Assembly (NCBI GenBank): GCA_020726505.1
Contig: JAHLEZ010000005.1
Coordinates: 496,001-560,000, forward strand
Direction of reading: 5' to 3'
Source: Leptodontidium sp. MPI-SDFR-AT-0119
Taxonomy: Eukaryota; Ascomycota; Leotiomycetes; Helotiales; Leptodontidiaceae
Length of the DNA: 64,000 nt
Part shown: one piece after another, positions 1 through 10,130 of the stretch
How the letters are laid out: the number at the start of each line of letters is the position of its first letter
Position numbering within the stretch: the stretch's first letter is position 1
Notes under the pieces: generated by a model
Seen by the model: the letters and a program-made list of their open reading frames with translations, nothing else
Database searches by the model: none
Told to the model about the DNA's origin: nothing
Translations under genes and position numbers: made by a program

Positions 1-285
1 AAATCAAACTTGGTAATTAAATAGCAAGGAAACTTCGTGATTCTGCAGTTACTTGTTAGGGTTCAATGTTTAAATGCTAGTCGGAGATTTTGATGCAATA
101 TGAGTGCAACTTCTTGAATCCTTCAATTTCGAACATCCTGAAATGGGAATTTACTAATTCACTGAGAGAGTTATGAACTCAATTGCTGCCTAAAATGTTG
201 CTCTCATATTAGGAATAACTGCAACGAGGTTGAGAGCTAGCTTTCGAGCTAACCGAACTGTCTCCTTCAGCCTCGACACCACTCC

Positions 286-291
286 TATAAA
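286..291 (+). promoter_or_regulatory. TATA box of first Myb-like gene
   Basis: A TATAAA hexamer lies about 125 bp upstream of a 5' UTR intron (414-593) and is followed by a CT-rich, AC-rich leader typical of strongly expressed fungal genes. The second paralogue has the same arrangement. Seen in sequence; promoter role inferred. Confidence 0.5.
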
Positions 292-594
292 TCCCCCCTC
301 CCCGTTCATCTCACGTCTTTCTTTCCCCACACTTCAACACAGACAAAATCTCACAGCAACTCCACCACACCGCAAGTTTCGATCTTGCAACTCAGACACA
401 ACCATCAAACAATGTAAGTACATCTTCCTCGTCCTCTTCAATGCTATTTGACATACTCGATCTCAATCTCTTTCTTCATCATGGTAGAACTTCAGCTTAT
501 ACTTTGACATAGACCAAACTTTAACATCCACCCAACTTCAACGCTAGCTATCCCTCCCACAGCACCCCCATATCATCGCTGACTCCCGAACAGA

Positions 595-1269
595 ATGGCT
601 GAACCAAAGGCTGCTCGTCCTCCAACTGAGAAGGAAGCTTTCTTCTTCCTCACCATCATGCAATGCATGACCAACAAGCCAGAGGTAAGTTTATCTATTT
701 GCTCTACTTGCAAAAAAGTCACCTTCAAATTGAGATCGTCGCGATTGATCACTCGTCACATCAAATTGCCCCCGGAACTCACATTCTGGAATTCACTTTC
801 AGCATCGATCTCTACATTTCAATACTGACATCATCTATAGGTTGACTGGGACTTGGTCGCTTCTCGTGCTGGTTACTCCAATGCCGTCTGTGCCAAGACT
901 CGCTTTGGTCAGATCAAGAAGCAGATCGGCTACAAGGAAGATGGATCCCATGCCACCCCCTCCCCCATCAAGGGCCGAGGCAAGAAGGATGCTACTGTCG
1001 GCAGCGGTACCAACACCACTCCAACCAAGGTCTCCAAGACTCGTGCCCCCCGAAAGCCAAAGGTCGCCAAAGCTAAGCCTGAGCCCAAGCCAGAGCCCGA
1101 GGCTGAAGCTGAGGAGGAGGATGAAGAATTGGTCAAGGATGAATTCGAGGAGGCCGTCGAGGATGAGGCTGATGCTTACACTTTCGACGATCCTCTCCAC
1201 GAGCAGCTCTTCAAGAACTACCAAGTCGCCAAGTATGAGGATGAGGCTGAGCTTGAGGAGGCCAACTAA
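595..1269 (+). CDS. Myb-like/histone-like nuclear protein, paralogue 1
   Basis: Exons 595-684 and 841-1269 give 172 residues; the intron is phase 0. A probable 5' UTR intron (414-593) ends one base before the ATG. Residues about 11-60 form a small three-helix domain resembling the fungal Myb_DNA-bind_8 family: a helix with F-F-F-L, then V-D-W-D-L-V-A at the exon junction and a last helix ending K-K-Q-I-G. A Lys/Pro/Ala-rich linker (about 70-105) resembles histone H1 tails, and an acidic Glu/Asp-rich C-terminus follows. It is first of four adjacent same-strand paralogues. A nuclear DNA- or chromatin-binding role is inferred from domain and composition; targets are unknown. Confidence 0.85.
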
Positions 1270-3159
1270 GTTTGTCACCAGCTTTCAAAGTCTGCATCTC
1301 TACGAGTAAGCCATCCGCCCTTTTCAAAGGTCATTTCCCAGTCATATGCTAATTTTCAATCCAGTTTGATTGATTCAAGACGTTGAGACGGGACTGGTAT
1401 TGCGGCGCACGTGTGTTTCGAGGGTGGCATATTTGCTTTTTCTTCTTTCTTGCACATGGAACTGCGTTTGATTTGCGGCGGGTACACATATGGGTTGCAC
1501 ATGCAGGTGATCACGGCAGATATATTCTGCAACTCAATGCAGGTATCGCGAATGGAATATGGAGAAGCTGTCAATGATAAGTTCTTGAAACCAATGCATT
1601 TGCGATTGTGATTGTGAATCTCCCGAGGAAACTCAGCGGCTGACTTGCACCTTGTCACGTGCCCATCCAAAAAGGGGCCGAGCTACCGGGATTTAAGCGA
1701 GTAAACAACGACTGTCAAGAACGTGGAATGTCATCGCATCACGGCAGAACTCGATGTGCGCATCAAAGTTGGAGGTCATGTGTGGTGACGATGATCGAGG
1801 GTAGATTTGTCACTCGATTTTTGGCGGATTTGTTAGCCTTACATGAATGCAGATGTGGCTGCAGGGCTTGGGTTGCCTTGGCGAGGGAGGGTGAAGCAAA
1901 CACGGCAGGGGATTTTCGAGTCCCTCATCCGACCATCGATGCAGAATTCGAGAACGCGGATGCAGTTTGCTGCTTGGATCGAAGGGTTGCACGATGTGCA
2001 TCACGTCGAGTCTGAGATCGGTGAGGAAATATTAATCAGAAGTAGCCCGAAAGGCTGGGGGTGCTGGCGCGGCTGGTGCGGAGGGCCGCAACTACACAAA
2101 CACGGCCCATACAAGTTCTTGGAATTATATCACATCTGTCGTAATGCCAGTTATGGGCTGCAGGCTTTTGAGTTCCGTGTTCTTCTGATGCTCACCATAT
2201 CTATCATACGCGGCGACAATCTCCGGAACCACTCGAGTCCATTTTAAGCCAGCGGCCAAGATCCAAGAAGTGGTACCCGGAGCAATCAAACCATGTTCTG
2301 TTTCCAGCTTCTTGGGCGTTGCGGAGTAGAAAGCATCCATGTGCCTGTTTCTGACGCTTTATTTGAGCTCTTGCATAGCGGATGAATCCTTCGTGCATCG
2401 TGCAGACCTTACCCCTCTCCCTATCAGCTGCTCCGCCGTTCTGGTGAAGAATATGACAGGTCCGCTTTATAGCACTTGAAGCTTCCGGGAACTCACCAAG
2501 CAGGATATGGCTACCAAAATAGTATTCTTTCTAGACTGGAGGTCTGCACCGATAGGGAACGTGAGAAGAGGGGAAGAGGGAGGCTACCGAGTGAAGTCGG
2601 GGGAGGGGCAGCTCTGGAGAAGGGATGTTTGACAGATGCGGGTCTGCTGGACTTCTAAACGGTCCTGGAGTGGTGCCAGATAATTGGGGGTCTCTATCAG
2701 AAGGTTTTAAAGAGGGAATATGATAGCAGAGAGCCTTCTCAACCAACATCACCAAGGCGGGGTGTGGAACGAAGCCGATAAAAAGTTGCATGAAAGAGCA
2801 GTGCAAGCTCAAGGTCTTCATTATAATCACTATGATATAGTGCATTCGAGACCAAGATCATCACATCAGGCTGGGAGTAATACGGCGTAGGGGTAAAATA
2901 AAATAGGAAGCGTCAGATGGACTAGTGGTTTATGAGATCGACGTAGTGCTAATAAAAAACAAGAACTGGAAGAACACGGATAGAACATGAAGGATAAACA
3001 GGAAGCAGATGTTGTAGTGAGTGTATGATGATCTATCATCTAAAGAGAAGTCAATGATGTAATGCTGAAATATTCATCAGAATTGCGTTCTTGCGTGAAT
3101 GGATAAGATCATCAATGTTGTGGCCTAACAATTGTAGGCAGAATGAGGCCACCCCGCCA
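1270..3159. other. Intergenic, no supported gene
   Basis: This 1.9 kb holds the 3' end of paralogue 1 and the promoter of paralogue 2. A 71-codon minus-strand frame at 2125-2340 looks faintly coding but matches no family I know and has no splice support. Nothing else is recognisable. Confidence 0.5.
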
Positions 3160-3166
3160 TATAAAA
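3160..3166 (+). promoter_or_regulatory. TATA box of second Myb-like gene
   Basis: TATAAAA followed by a C/A-rich leader and a probable 5' UTR intron at 3304-3377. The arrangement matches paralogue 1. Seen in sequence; function inferred. Confidence 0.5.
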
Positions 3167-3414
3167 CATCCTCCACCACACATCCTCCAGACCTCTCCAC
3201 AACACCACAATCTCCAACTCCAACACACATCCTTTCACACACTCCACTCGCACAACATTGCAGCCCTTGACATCTCAAGTCAAGCACCACCAAGAATACA
3301 CAGGTAAGTTCTCTCTCATGCATTATTCATGCTTCATCGTACATCGGGCATCATTGTTGACATTTGGTGCGACGCAGGCCCGAACAACCCGCTCAACACC
3401 TACCCATATCCAAC

Positions 3415-4271
3415 ATGTCTGACACCGAGACTGCCACCGCTGCCGCTACCAAGGGCGATGCCATCCCCCAACAAGATGCCGAATTCATCATGACCTGCAT
3501 CAAGAATGCAACTGGTGGTGTCTTGACCGTAAGTAGATCTCCCTCCTTTATGGTCGCCGTTGTCTGGGTGATTCATTGCATGAGCTCAACTTCGAACATC
3601 ATGTTTCTTGCTTGGAACGACCTTTACAAAATTTCCTCCCTCTGTTAAATGCGCTGTTCTACCTTCATTATCGCCTCAGGATATGTCTTTGCTTTCGACA
3701 TGAAATAGCTGGCTTAGTTTCCAACCGTCGCGCATGTGGATTCCCTACTCACCTTCTTCACCAACGTTTTCTCTATTCCTATCTCGAATCATTGTACTGT
3801 TGAGAACTACCAGCTAACACTCCATGTCTCTCAGGTCGACGCTGCCAAGATCGCCGCTCAACTTGGTTTCACAAACCCCCGCTCCGTCACCAACAAGATA
3901 TCCAATATCAAGAAGAAGTACGGCCTCGCAATCAGCACTGCCGGTGCCAAGTCTGGTGCCTCTTCTGCCGGTGGTGATGGAGCTGCCCTCGCCCCTTTCA
4001 TCGCCAAGACTCCTGCACCACCCCGAACCCCTAAGGGCAAAGTCACCAAGGCCAAGGCTATCCCAAAGAGTGCTGCCAAGAAGACTCCTTCCAAGAAGGC
4101 TACCAAGTCTGAGGCTAAGGCTGTCGAGGCTGGTGGTGAGAGTGAGGATGTTGAGGCTGATGAGGAAATGGAGGATGCAAAGGAGACTCTGTGAGTATAA
4201 TCAAGATCTGACCCTCTGATGAGAAACATGAGAAATACCAGCTAATAGCCTGTAGTAGTGAAGATGCCTAA
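3415..4271 (+). CDS. Myb-like/histone-like nuclear protein, paralogue 2
   Basis: Exons 3415-3528, 3835-4190 and 4256-4271 give 161 residues. The first intron is phase 0 and falls directly before V-D, as in paralogue 1. The N-terminal helix (D-A-E-F-I-M-T-C-I-K) and second half (V-D-A-A-K-I-A-A-Q-L-G) form the same Myb-like domain, ending K-K-K-Y-G. An Ala/Lys/Pro-rich histone-H1-like tail and an acidic end follow. If the last intron is not removed, translation stops at 4194, three residues shorter. The tiny last exon is inferred from a GTGAGT donor at 4191, a GCTAAT branch-like site and a TAGTAG acceptor, and from paralogue 3 having an intron at the same place and phase. Confidence 0.8.
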
Positions 4272-5420
4272 ATCAAGTCGACTGATCTTCTGCTTGGGTT
4301 GCATTGCTCTTTCTTCACAAATAACAAAAGCACTTGCTGGATGTTCGTAGAAGTTGATAGCGCAGGATATCCGGGTTGTTCCTTTGGTCGTTCATGGAGT
4401 CTAGCATCTTAGGAGATGTTTCTTTTTGTGAGTTAGGGAATTCATTTACAGTTCTTTTCGAATGGAATGAGAGTTCGTGGTCCGAGAAGGAAGAGGAGTT
4501 CCGGCTTCTACTTTCTTTTGGGAGCCTCCAAGGCCTGATTACGTGCTTCGTCTGCATCCTTTCCACTGTGGACTGGTAGATAGCTCTGTGCAATGAATGC
4601 TTCTAAAACACACTCGTGTCTGGAATGAGCACTGATAATTCAATGGCTTCTTCTCTCAACCTTCGTCATCACATCGGAATCATTTCATAAAGAGCAGCTA
4701 CCTGATGACCCGCTTACTTCAAGCTCCATGTTCTCATATTGCTGGGAAGACATTATCCATTCTTGACAACATGCAGTGATTCTTGGGCACGGAATTGTGG
4801 ACGAGTCATTCCATATCCTCCATTCCATGATGTCTAGAAGCCAAGGTAGGTTCAATCTTGTTCTTTTGCACTCATTCATGTCTACTCTATGTCGTTTCAT
4901 CTGAAGCACAGAAACAGCCAAATCCTTTAAGCCTGACCAGAATAGAAAAGGAGACTTTACTCTCTTCAATACCGTTCAAGAAGTCGAGAGTGAACCTCTT
5001 TGTAGTAGGTATCTACGATATGACCAAAATTCGAAGGTGAAATGCAGAAGAATCTCATCAGGCCTGGTCTGTCGCAGTTCATATCTGCACTAGCGCGCTT
5101 GCAGCCTGATTCTGCTCGCTGCTGGCCCTTCTCGCCTACAAAAGCCAGCGACGCGCTGCGAGGCTCGCTTTCAAAAACCACAACATCAAACTTTCTTCTG
5201 CATAGATCCTCTTCTCTAAACCACATCACGACTGCACACTTGAAACCTTTCTCTTCTATCAGATCAACCATCAAATCTTTCAGCAGACTTGTCTCCTGAT
5301 AAATAGTTCTCCCCAAACAGGTACGTCGACATCGCGTGGTCGAGGCTCGATCTGAACATGTTCCTGCGTCGTGCTTCGAAGCTGACCACATCACGCAGAC
5401 CAAAAATACCATCAATCAAG
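4272..5420. other. Intergenic, promoter of paralogue 3
   Basis: No gene is supported. A probable 5' UTR intron of the next gene runs 5321-5398 (GTACGT donor, ACGCAG acceptor), so three of the four paralogues share a leader intron. I see no clear TATA box. Confidence 0.5.
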
Positions 5421-6952
5421 ATGCCTCCAAAGAAAGCTATCGCTGCCACCAGCAGCTCCTCCGAAGGTACCTCCTTGACCCCAGGCGAGGTAAGTCTTTG
5501 TGATCTTCTTCTGTTGATGTTGAGAGCCCAGTGATGGCCTTCCTCCACTCTTCCGTAGCTCACTATCTTCGAATCTGTGCACTCCGAATATTATTTTGAC
5601 CTTATTATACTACAGACCAAGATGCTGGCTGTCGTTTGTGCCCTCATGGGTAATGTTCCTCAGGTGAGATATCTTTTTTTACTTCGCTGCTCCGTCACAA
5701 CTCTTCCCCAACTCCTCTGCACCTGTTTGCTTTCTTTGGCTTCGTGTCATGCTTTCATACAATATACCTTCCTCTACACATTATTCCATTCTATGGCGAA
5801 TGTTTGACATGCACCGAGGCTTCGTCTCCTACTCAATGAGATCCGCCAACACTCCACGCTACACTGAATACCTCTCCGAGAACTCAGCTAACAAGCATCA
5901 GGTCAACTTCGAGACTGTCGCCAAGCACTGCGGTATCAAATACGGCAAGAATGCCCGCCAATCCTGCAAGAGACTCTTCGAGAAGATCAAGAATTCCCAC
6001 CCTGAGCTCAACATCGAAGGCTCGGGCGCTGCCGGTGCTGGATCTGGTGCCGAGGATGGCTTGGAGGAGAACGAAGGTGTTGAGGCTGCTGAGGAAGGCG
6101 ATGCTCCGTAAGTATAGTACACATTCAGGTGATCGCACTTATTCCGTGCTGATGTCGAAGCAGAAAGCGCGCTGCCCGTAGTGCCTCAAAGGATCCAAAG
6201 GCTGCTGCGGCTGCTAAGAAGACTGTCGGCAAGGCTGTTGCTCCCAAGAAGGCTACTGCGCCAAAGAAGGCTCCGGCCAAGAAGGGTGCTGCTGGAAAGG
6301 GCGCTGCTAAGGCCGTTACCAAGGTTTGTCATTTGCCTCTCCAAGATATCTCATCTTATACTAACTATATCTCTAGAGCGAGTCCGATGATGCGGGTGGC
6401 GAGGAGGTCGATGAGGAGGCCGTTGAGCCAATGGAGCAAGATTACGATGGTAATATCCCCTCTGCCAGCATTGATGTTTCTCCCCCACCAGCCGAAGCTG
6501 CTCCTGCTGGAGATCTTGCTGGAGATCTTGTCTTTGGGCTTGGTACATCCGCCGATGACAAGAGTCCTTCTCATATCGTCGCTGTCCCCCAACCTGGCGA
6601 TGTCTCCACTACCAGTGAGGCAGCATCAGAGGGTGATCAGGTCATCGCCGGAGCTCCATCTGCCAGTGTCGATGCTCCTGTCTCCGCGTGTGACCAGTTG
6701 GTCCCTGAGGCCTCCTCTGCCAGTGCTGCTCTCTCCCAACCAGACCAGCCCCTCACTGTCTCGACAAGTGTTGCAGTCAATGCCCTGGCCTACTTCGTAT
6801 CCGAGAAGTTATTCATGCATATCGATGGCTACGACTACCCTTACTGCAACCAAGACATCATCGACGCTCAGCTCCACGGGATCACACTCAAGCACTTCAT
6901 TCTCTGGAAGTTCGAGAACAACGTTGACCGAGCTACCGTCTGCGGTCGATGA
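5421..6952 (+). CDS. Myb-like/histone-like nuclear protein, paralogue 3, with extended tail
   Basis: Exons 5421-5489, 5616-5663, 5902-6107, 6164-6323 and 6377-6952 give 352 residues with the frame kept throughout. The Myb-like domain (about 20-75) carries V-N-F-E-T-V-A-K-H-C-G directly after a phase-0 intron, matching the V-D boundary of its neighbours. Residues about 108-161 are a Lys/Ala/Pro run typical of histone H1 tails. The last exon adds about 190 residues: an acidic stretch, a long Ser/Pro/Ala region, then a more ordered end (about 300-352) with aromatic residues that I do not recognise. The extension is absent from the paralogues. The final exon could be an alternative or lineage-specific fusion. 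Confidence 0.75.
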
Positions 6953-7875
6953 AGTCCTCAGTATACTTTCTTCGCATACTTTTTCAAATGAATACCACAG
7001 CTAACGACCGTATCTTTGTAGATGAAGTCTAACTTCGCTCCCAACTTACGATTACCAACACAAAGACTGCGAAGTCTCCCTTGCTCAGCAAATTTCGACA
7101 ATAGTGGCCTCGGCCGTTGGGTCTCGAGTGGGTTAGCATGGTTGGATTCTTCTTCGTTAGGTGATGGATAAAGCAAGTGGCGGATATGGTTTCTGAGGAT
7201 GATTGTGGTCTTTGAGGCAGTGGAAAGGAAAGTCTGTTTCTCTGCTCTCTCTTTGCATTGACCTAGACCTTTTCATGTATTCTGAGGCTTTTAGTTCCCT
7301 TCTTCATGCGTGGTTATTGCGGTTTGCGGATGCGATGTGGGTAGGCAGCTGGCATTGAGGTTGAGCGGAATAAACAAGTCGGCTCTTACAAATTGATCTC
7401 CTTTGCCGTGAAAGAAAATTGGCTGGCCGATGACTGGTCATGCAATAATCCATGAGTTGATGAAAGCTGGATTGTTGACTAAGAGCCCCTCCCTCTCGAA
7501 AAGAGTGATACCCCCTTGACATGTTGTTTGGCGCTCGCATCAATCGCACTTCCTCCTTTTGACTTTTTTCATTTGTTCCCACCACAACGAAACGCAACTT
7601 CAAAGGCACATCACATCTAGCAACCACATATCAGCAGGTGCATGAAGACTTTGAAAGACAAGAGCGTAGGCCCCATCCTCAGTCTGGTCCTGGTGTCTTT
7701 AAATTCAAGACATCTCCCCACTTCCATCTCCATCTCACTCTGTCATCACCGCTTCTGCAGAAGACTCCATTCATCCCAAGGTTAGATTTGTCTGTCATCT
7801 TCAACCAGCTCTCAGACCTGCCGTTCCGTTGTATCGATCACCTCGAGGGCCGACGCAGAGTCTTCAAACGCTCGG
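6953..7875. other. Intergenic, no supported gene
   Basis: 3' region of paralogue 3 and promoter of paralogue 4. Open frames here are short and lack family features or splice logic. Confidence 0.5.
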
Positions 7876-8773
7876 ATGGCTCCCGCTTCGAATGAGGAAC
7901 AATTCAAGTTCCTCATCAGCTGTATTAGGTACAGCAACAATGGAAAGGTAAGACCAATCCAACGGTAGCAACACCAGCCTGGCCATACTAACGGACTTTG
8001 CAGGTAGACTTCAGTCAAGTTGCGAAGGAGTGCAAGATCGTCAGCAAAGGCGCAGCGTAAGCCATCAACCCTTCTCTCCCAAGACACTGTCTCAAGCCTT
8101 GAAGCTACAAGAGATCAGTAGCTGAGCCAATCCAATATGTAGAGCAAAGAGATACGAACGCATGATGCGAGCACACGGCATCGCATCCAACGCAGCAACC
8201 ATCAAGCCCGCTCCAGCACGCAGTCTCAAATCCGAACGCAACGAATCCACCCCTCCATCGTCCTCTCCCACAGCCAAGAAGCGCAAAACCGATCCATTCC
8301 TCGAGGAGAACACCGCTGCAGACGACGAGGAGGGTTTCGGTAACGTCAAAGTCGAGCCAGCTGTCACAATCATGGAGCAATTCGTAGTCAAAGAGGAAGA
8401 GCAACATCAACAACAGCAGCACCCAGGCCAGCTCAGTCTCAGCGAAGCAGCCAACCTGATTCAATACTACGATACGCCATCTCAGTATGCTGGGATGGGA
8501 ATGGGGATGGGCATCGATGATAGCTACGCTGGGGATTATACCTATGGATCTAGCATGTCTGATTCGAATATAGCTAGATCGAACGTTGGTGGGCTATATG
8601 GAATGGGATCACAACAACCCTATAGCTTCTCTCCGCAGTCTTCCTGTGGGAATGGAAATGCTGGCATGGGAGGATTGCACAGCAGCGAAGCTCAGAAGAT
8701 ACCGTACCAGCCACTGTTGCAGTACTCGTCTGATGAGCAAGGTCGGTCCGATAGTCCAGTCATTGTCGACTAA
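7876..8773 (+). CDS. Myb-like DNA-binding protein, paralogue 4
   Basis: Exons 7876-7947, 8004-8056 and 8143-8773 give 251 residues. The domain at residues about 7-55 (E-E-Q-F-K-F-L-I-S-C-I-R, then V-D-F-S-Q-V-A-K-E-C, then A-K-R-Y-E-R-M-M-R-A-H-G) is the closest of the four to the Myb_DNA-bind_8 pattern as I know it. The phase-0 intron again precedes V-D. The rest is low-complexity: a basic K-K-R-K stretch near residue 95 (possible nuclear localisation signal), a Gln/His run, and a Met/Gly/Tyr/Ser-rich region that could be an activation or condensation segment. It lacks the Lys/Ala tail of the other three and may act more like a transcription factor. Confidence 0.85.
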
Positions 8774-9437
8774 GCCTGCATGTCTTTGCATAGCTCTGAG
8801 ATGTTGATTATGAGAACTGTATTCTGGTTATTGTTTTGAGTTGCTGGGAGGAATAGCTCATTCTAGAAATTGTTTGCAGGCTTCTGGGTCCTGACTTTTC
8901 AAGGGAGGAAGGCACCGGTTACATCTTGAATATAATTTGTCGGGTTCGGCAATACCACATTCACTTATCCCACTTTCTTCGTTTCAAGCAACTGCGATGA
9001 GCTTCCAAATTAAAAGCAATTTCCGCGTACTTGCTTCATGTCCAAAGTGAGAGTAGCCGACCACGTGACTCGTTTTGTTGTCATTGTCGATGCTGGAGTC
9101 AAATTTGACTCAATTCCCTTCATTACCACCACCGATTTCAAAGAGTCGCTTCATATTTCTCAAAGAAGCATTCCGGGTCCACCCGAATCTCCGGGCTTGC
9201 CAATACATAGGCATCGAGCCATTCTCTTGCTTCTAGGCTTGTGTTTCATGCCATCCTTGCCAGCGATTCTAACAGGTACTTGAAGAATCTGCAAGCCTTT
9301 CTATCTTTGCTGCATTTCGCGTAGTATTGAGTTGCAGTATAGAAGGTCGATATTTGCCTGTAGGTAGAAGAAATTGGAGCCCCGGTTTCAGAATTGAGAA
9401 ATTCACTGACATAAAGCTTAGGGTTCCGAGCTGTAAG
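8774..9437. other. Intergenic, no supported gene
   Basis: Contains the 3' end of paralogue 4 and the upstream region of the next gene. No feature recognised. Confidence 0.5.
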
Positions 9438-10130
9438 ATGCCCAACAAGCCTCCGCACCCTCCGTACTCCGAGACCTATGTCCTTCCAAAGACAAAGTAT
9501 GGCATACCAGTCACTCCAGAGATGTTTGTAAGTTAACGATCCCCGCAAACCTTTCTCAAATGTTCAATTTCTCAACCAACACCTTCAACTCCCTCACCAA
9601 ACATAGATAAGACGATTCAGCTAACCTTATCCTCTCTCCAGGAAAACAACTCCTTCGACACCTCCAATGCCGAGCCAGAAGACCACAAAAGCCGCTGGTG
9701 GGAGAAGGTTTGGGCTGAAGAAGCAGCTAAACAGCAACGTCTCCGTGACGAGCGAGAAGAGCGGGGTGAAGAAGATGACATAGATCGAAGTCAACGATAC
9801 CGCGCTACGACTGCCGAGGAACTGGAGGCGTACCGGACATGGCAGAGAGAAGCTGAGGAAACTGAGCGAGGAAAGGCTGGAGGACGACGATTCAGACGGG
9901 CTGCGAGGGAGGCGGGGGAGATTATGGAGGGGCCAAAGAAAGTAGCTGATGAGAGAACGACTTTGAAGAGGAATGGAAGAGAGAGTGTTTCCATGAAGGA
10001 GATCACGCCGTGGGAGTTCGAGGGTGAGGATGAAGACGATGAAAACGGTGGGGGTGGTGAGGGTGGTGATATCGGTGATGATAGCGAGGACAATAAGTTG
10101 AAGAAGTGGTTCAAGAAGATCTTGCCTTGA
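9438..10130 (+). CDS. Hypothetical charged protein
   Basis: Exons 9438-9527 and 9642-10130 (phase-0 intron) give 192 residues. The start is the first ATG in frame, with a good AAG context. The N-terminus is Pro/Tyr-rich (residues 1-30). Residues about 40-110 are a highly charged, probably helical segment with a W-W-E-K-V-W motif and many Glu/Arg. The C-terminus is Gly/Asp/Glu-rich and ends in a basic amphipathic stretch (K-K-W-F-K-K-I-L-P). I do not recognise the family. No signal peptide or membrane segment is visible. Confidence 0.7.

Noticed and set aside
2125..2340. Minus-strand 71-codon frame with plausible amino-acid composition
   Set aside because: No recognised motif, no homologous neighbour, no splice sites linking it to other coding stretches. 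Possible relic but not supportable.
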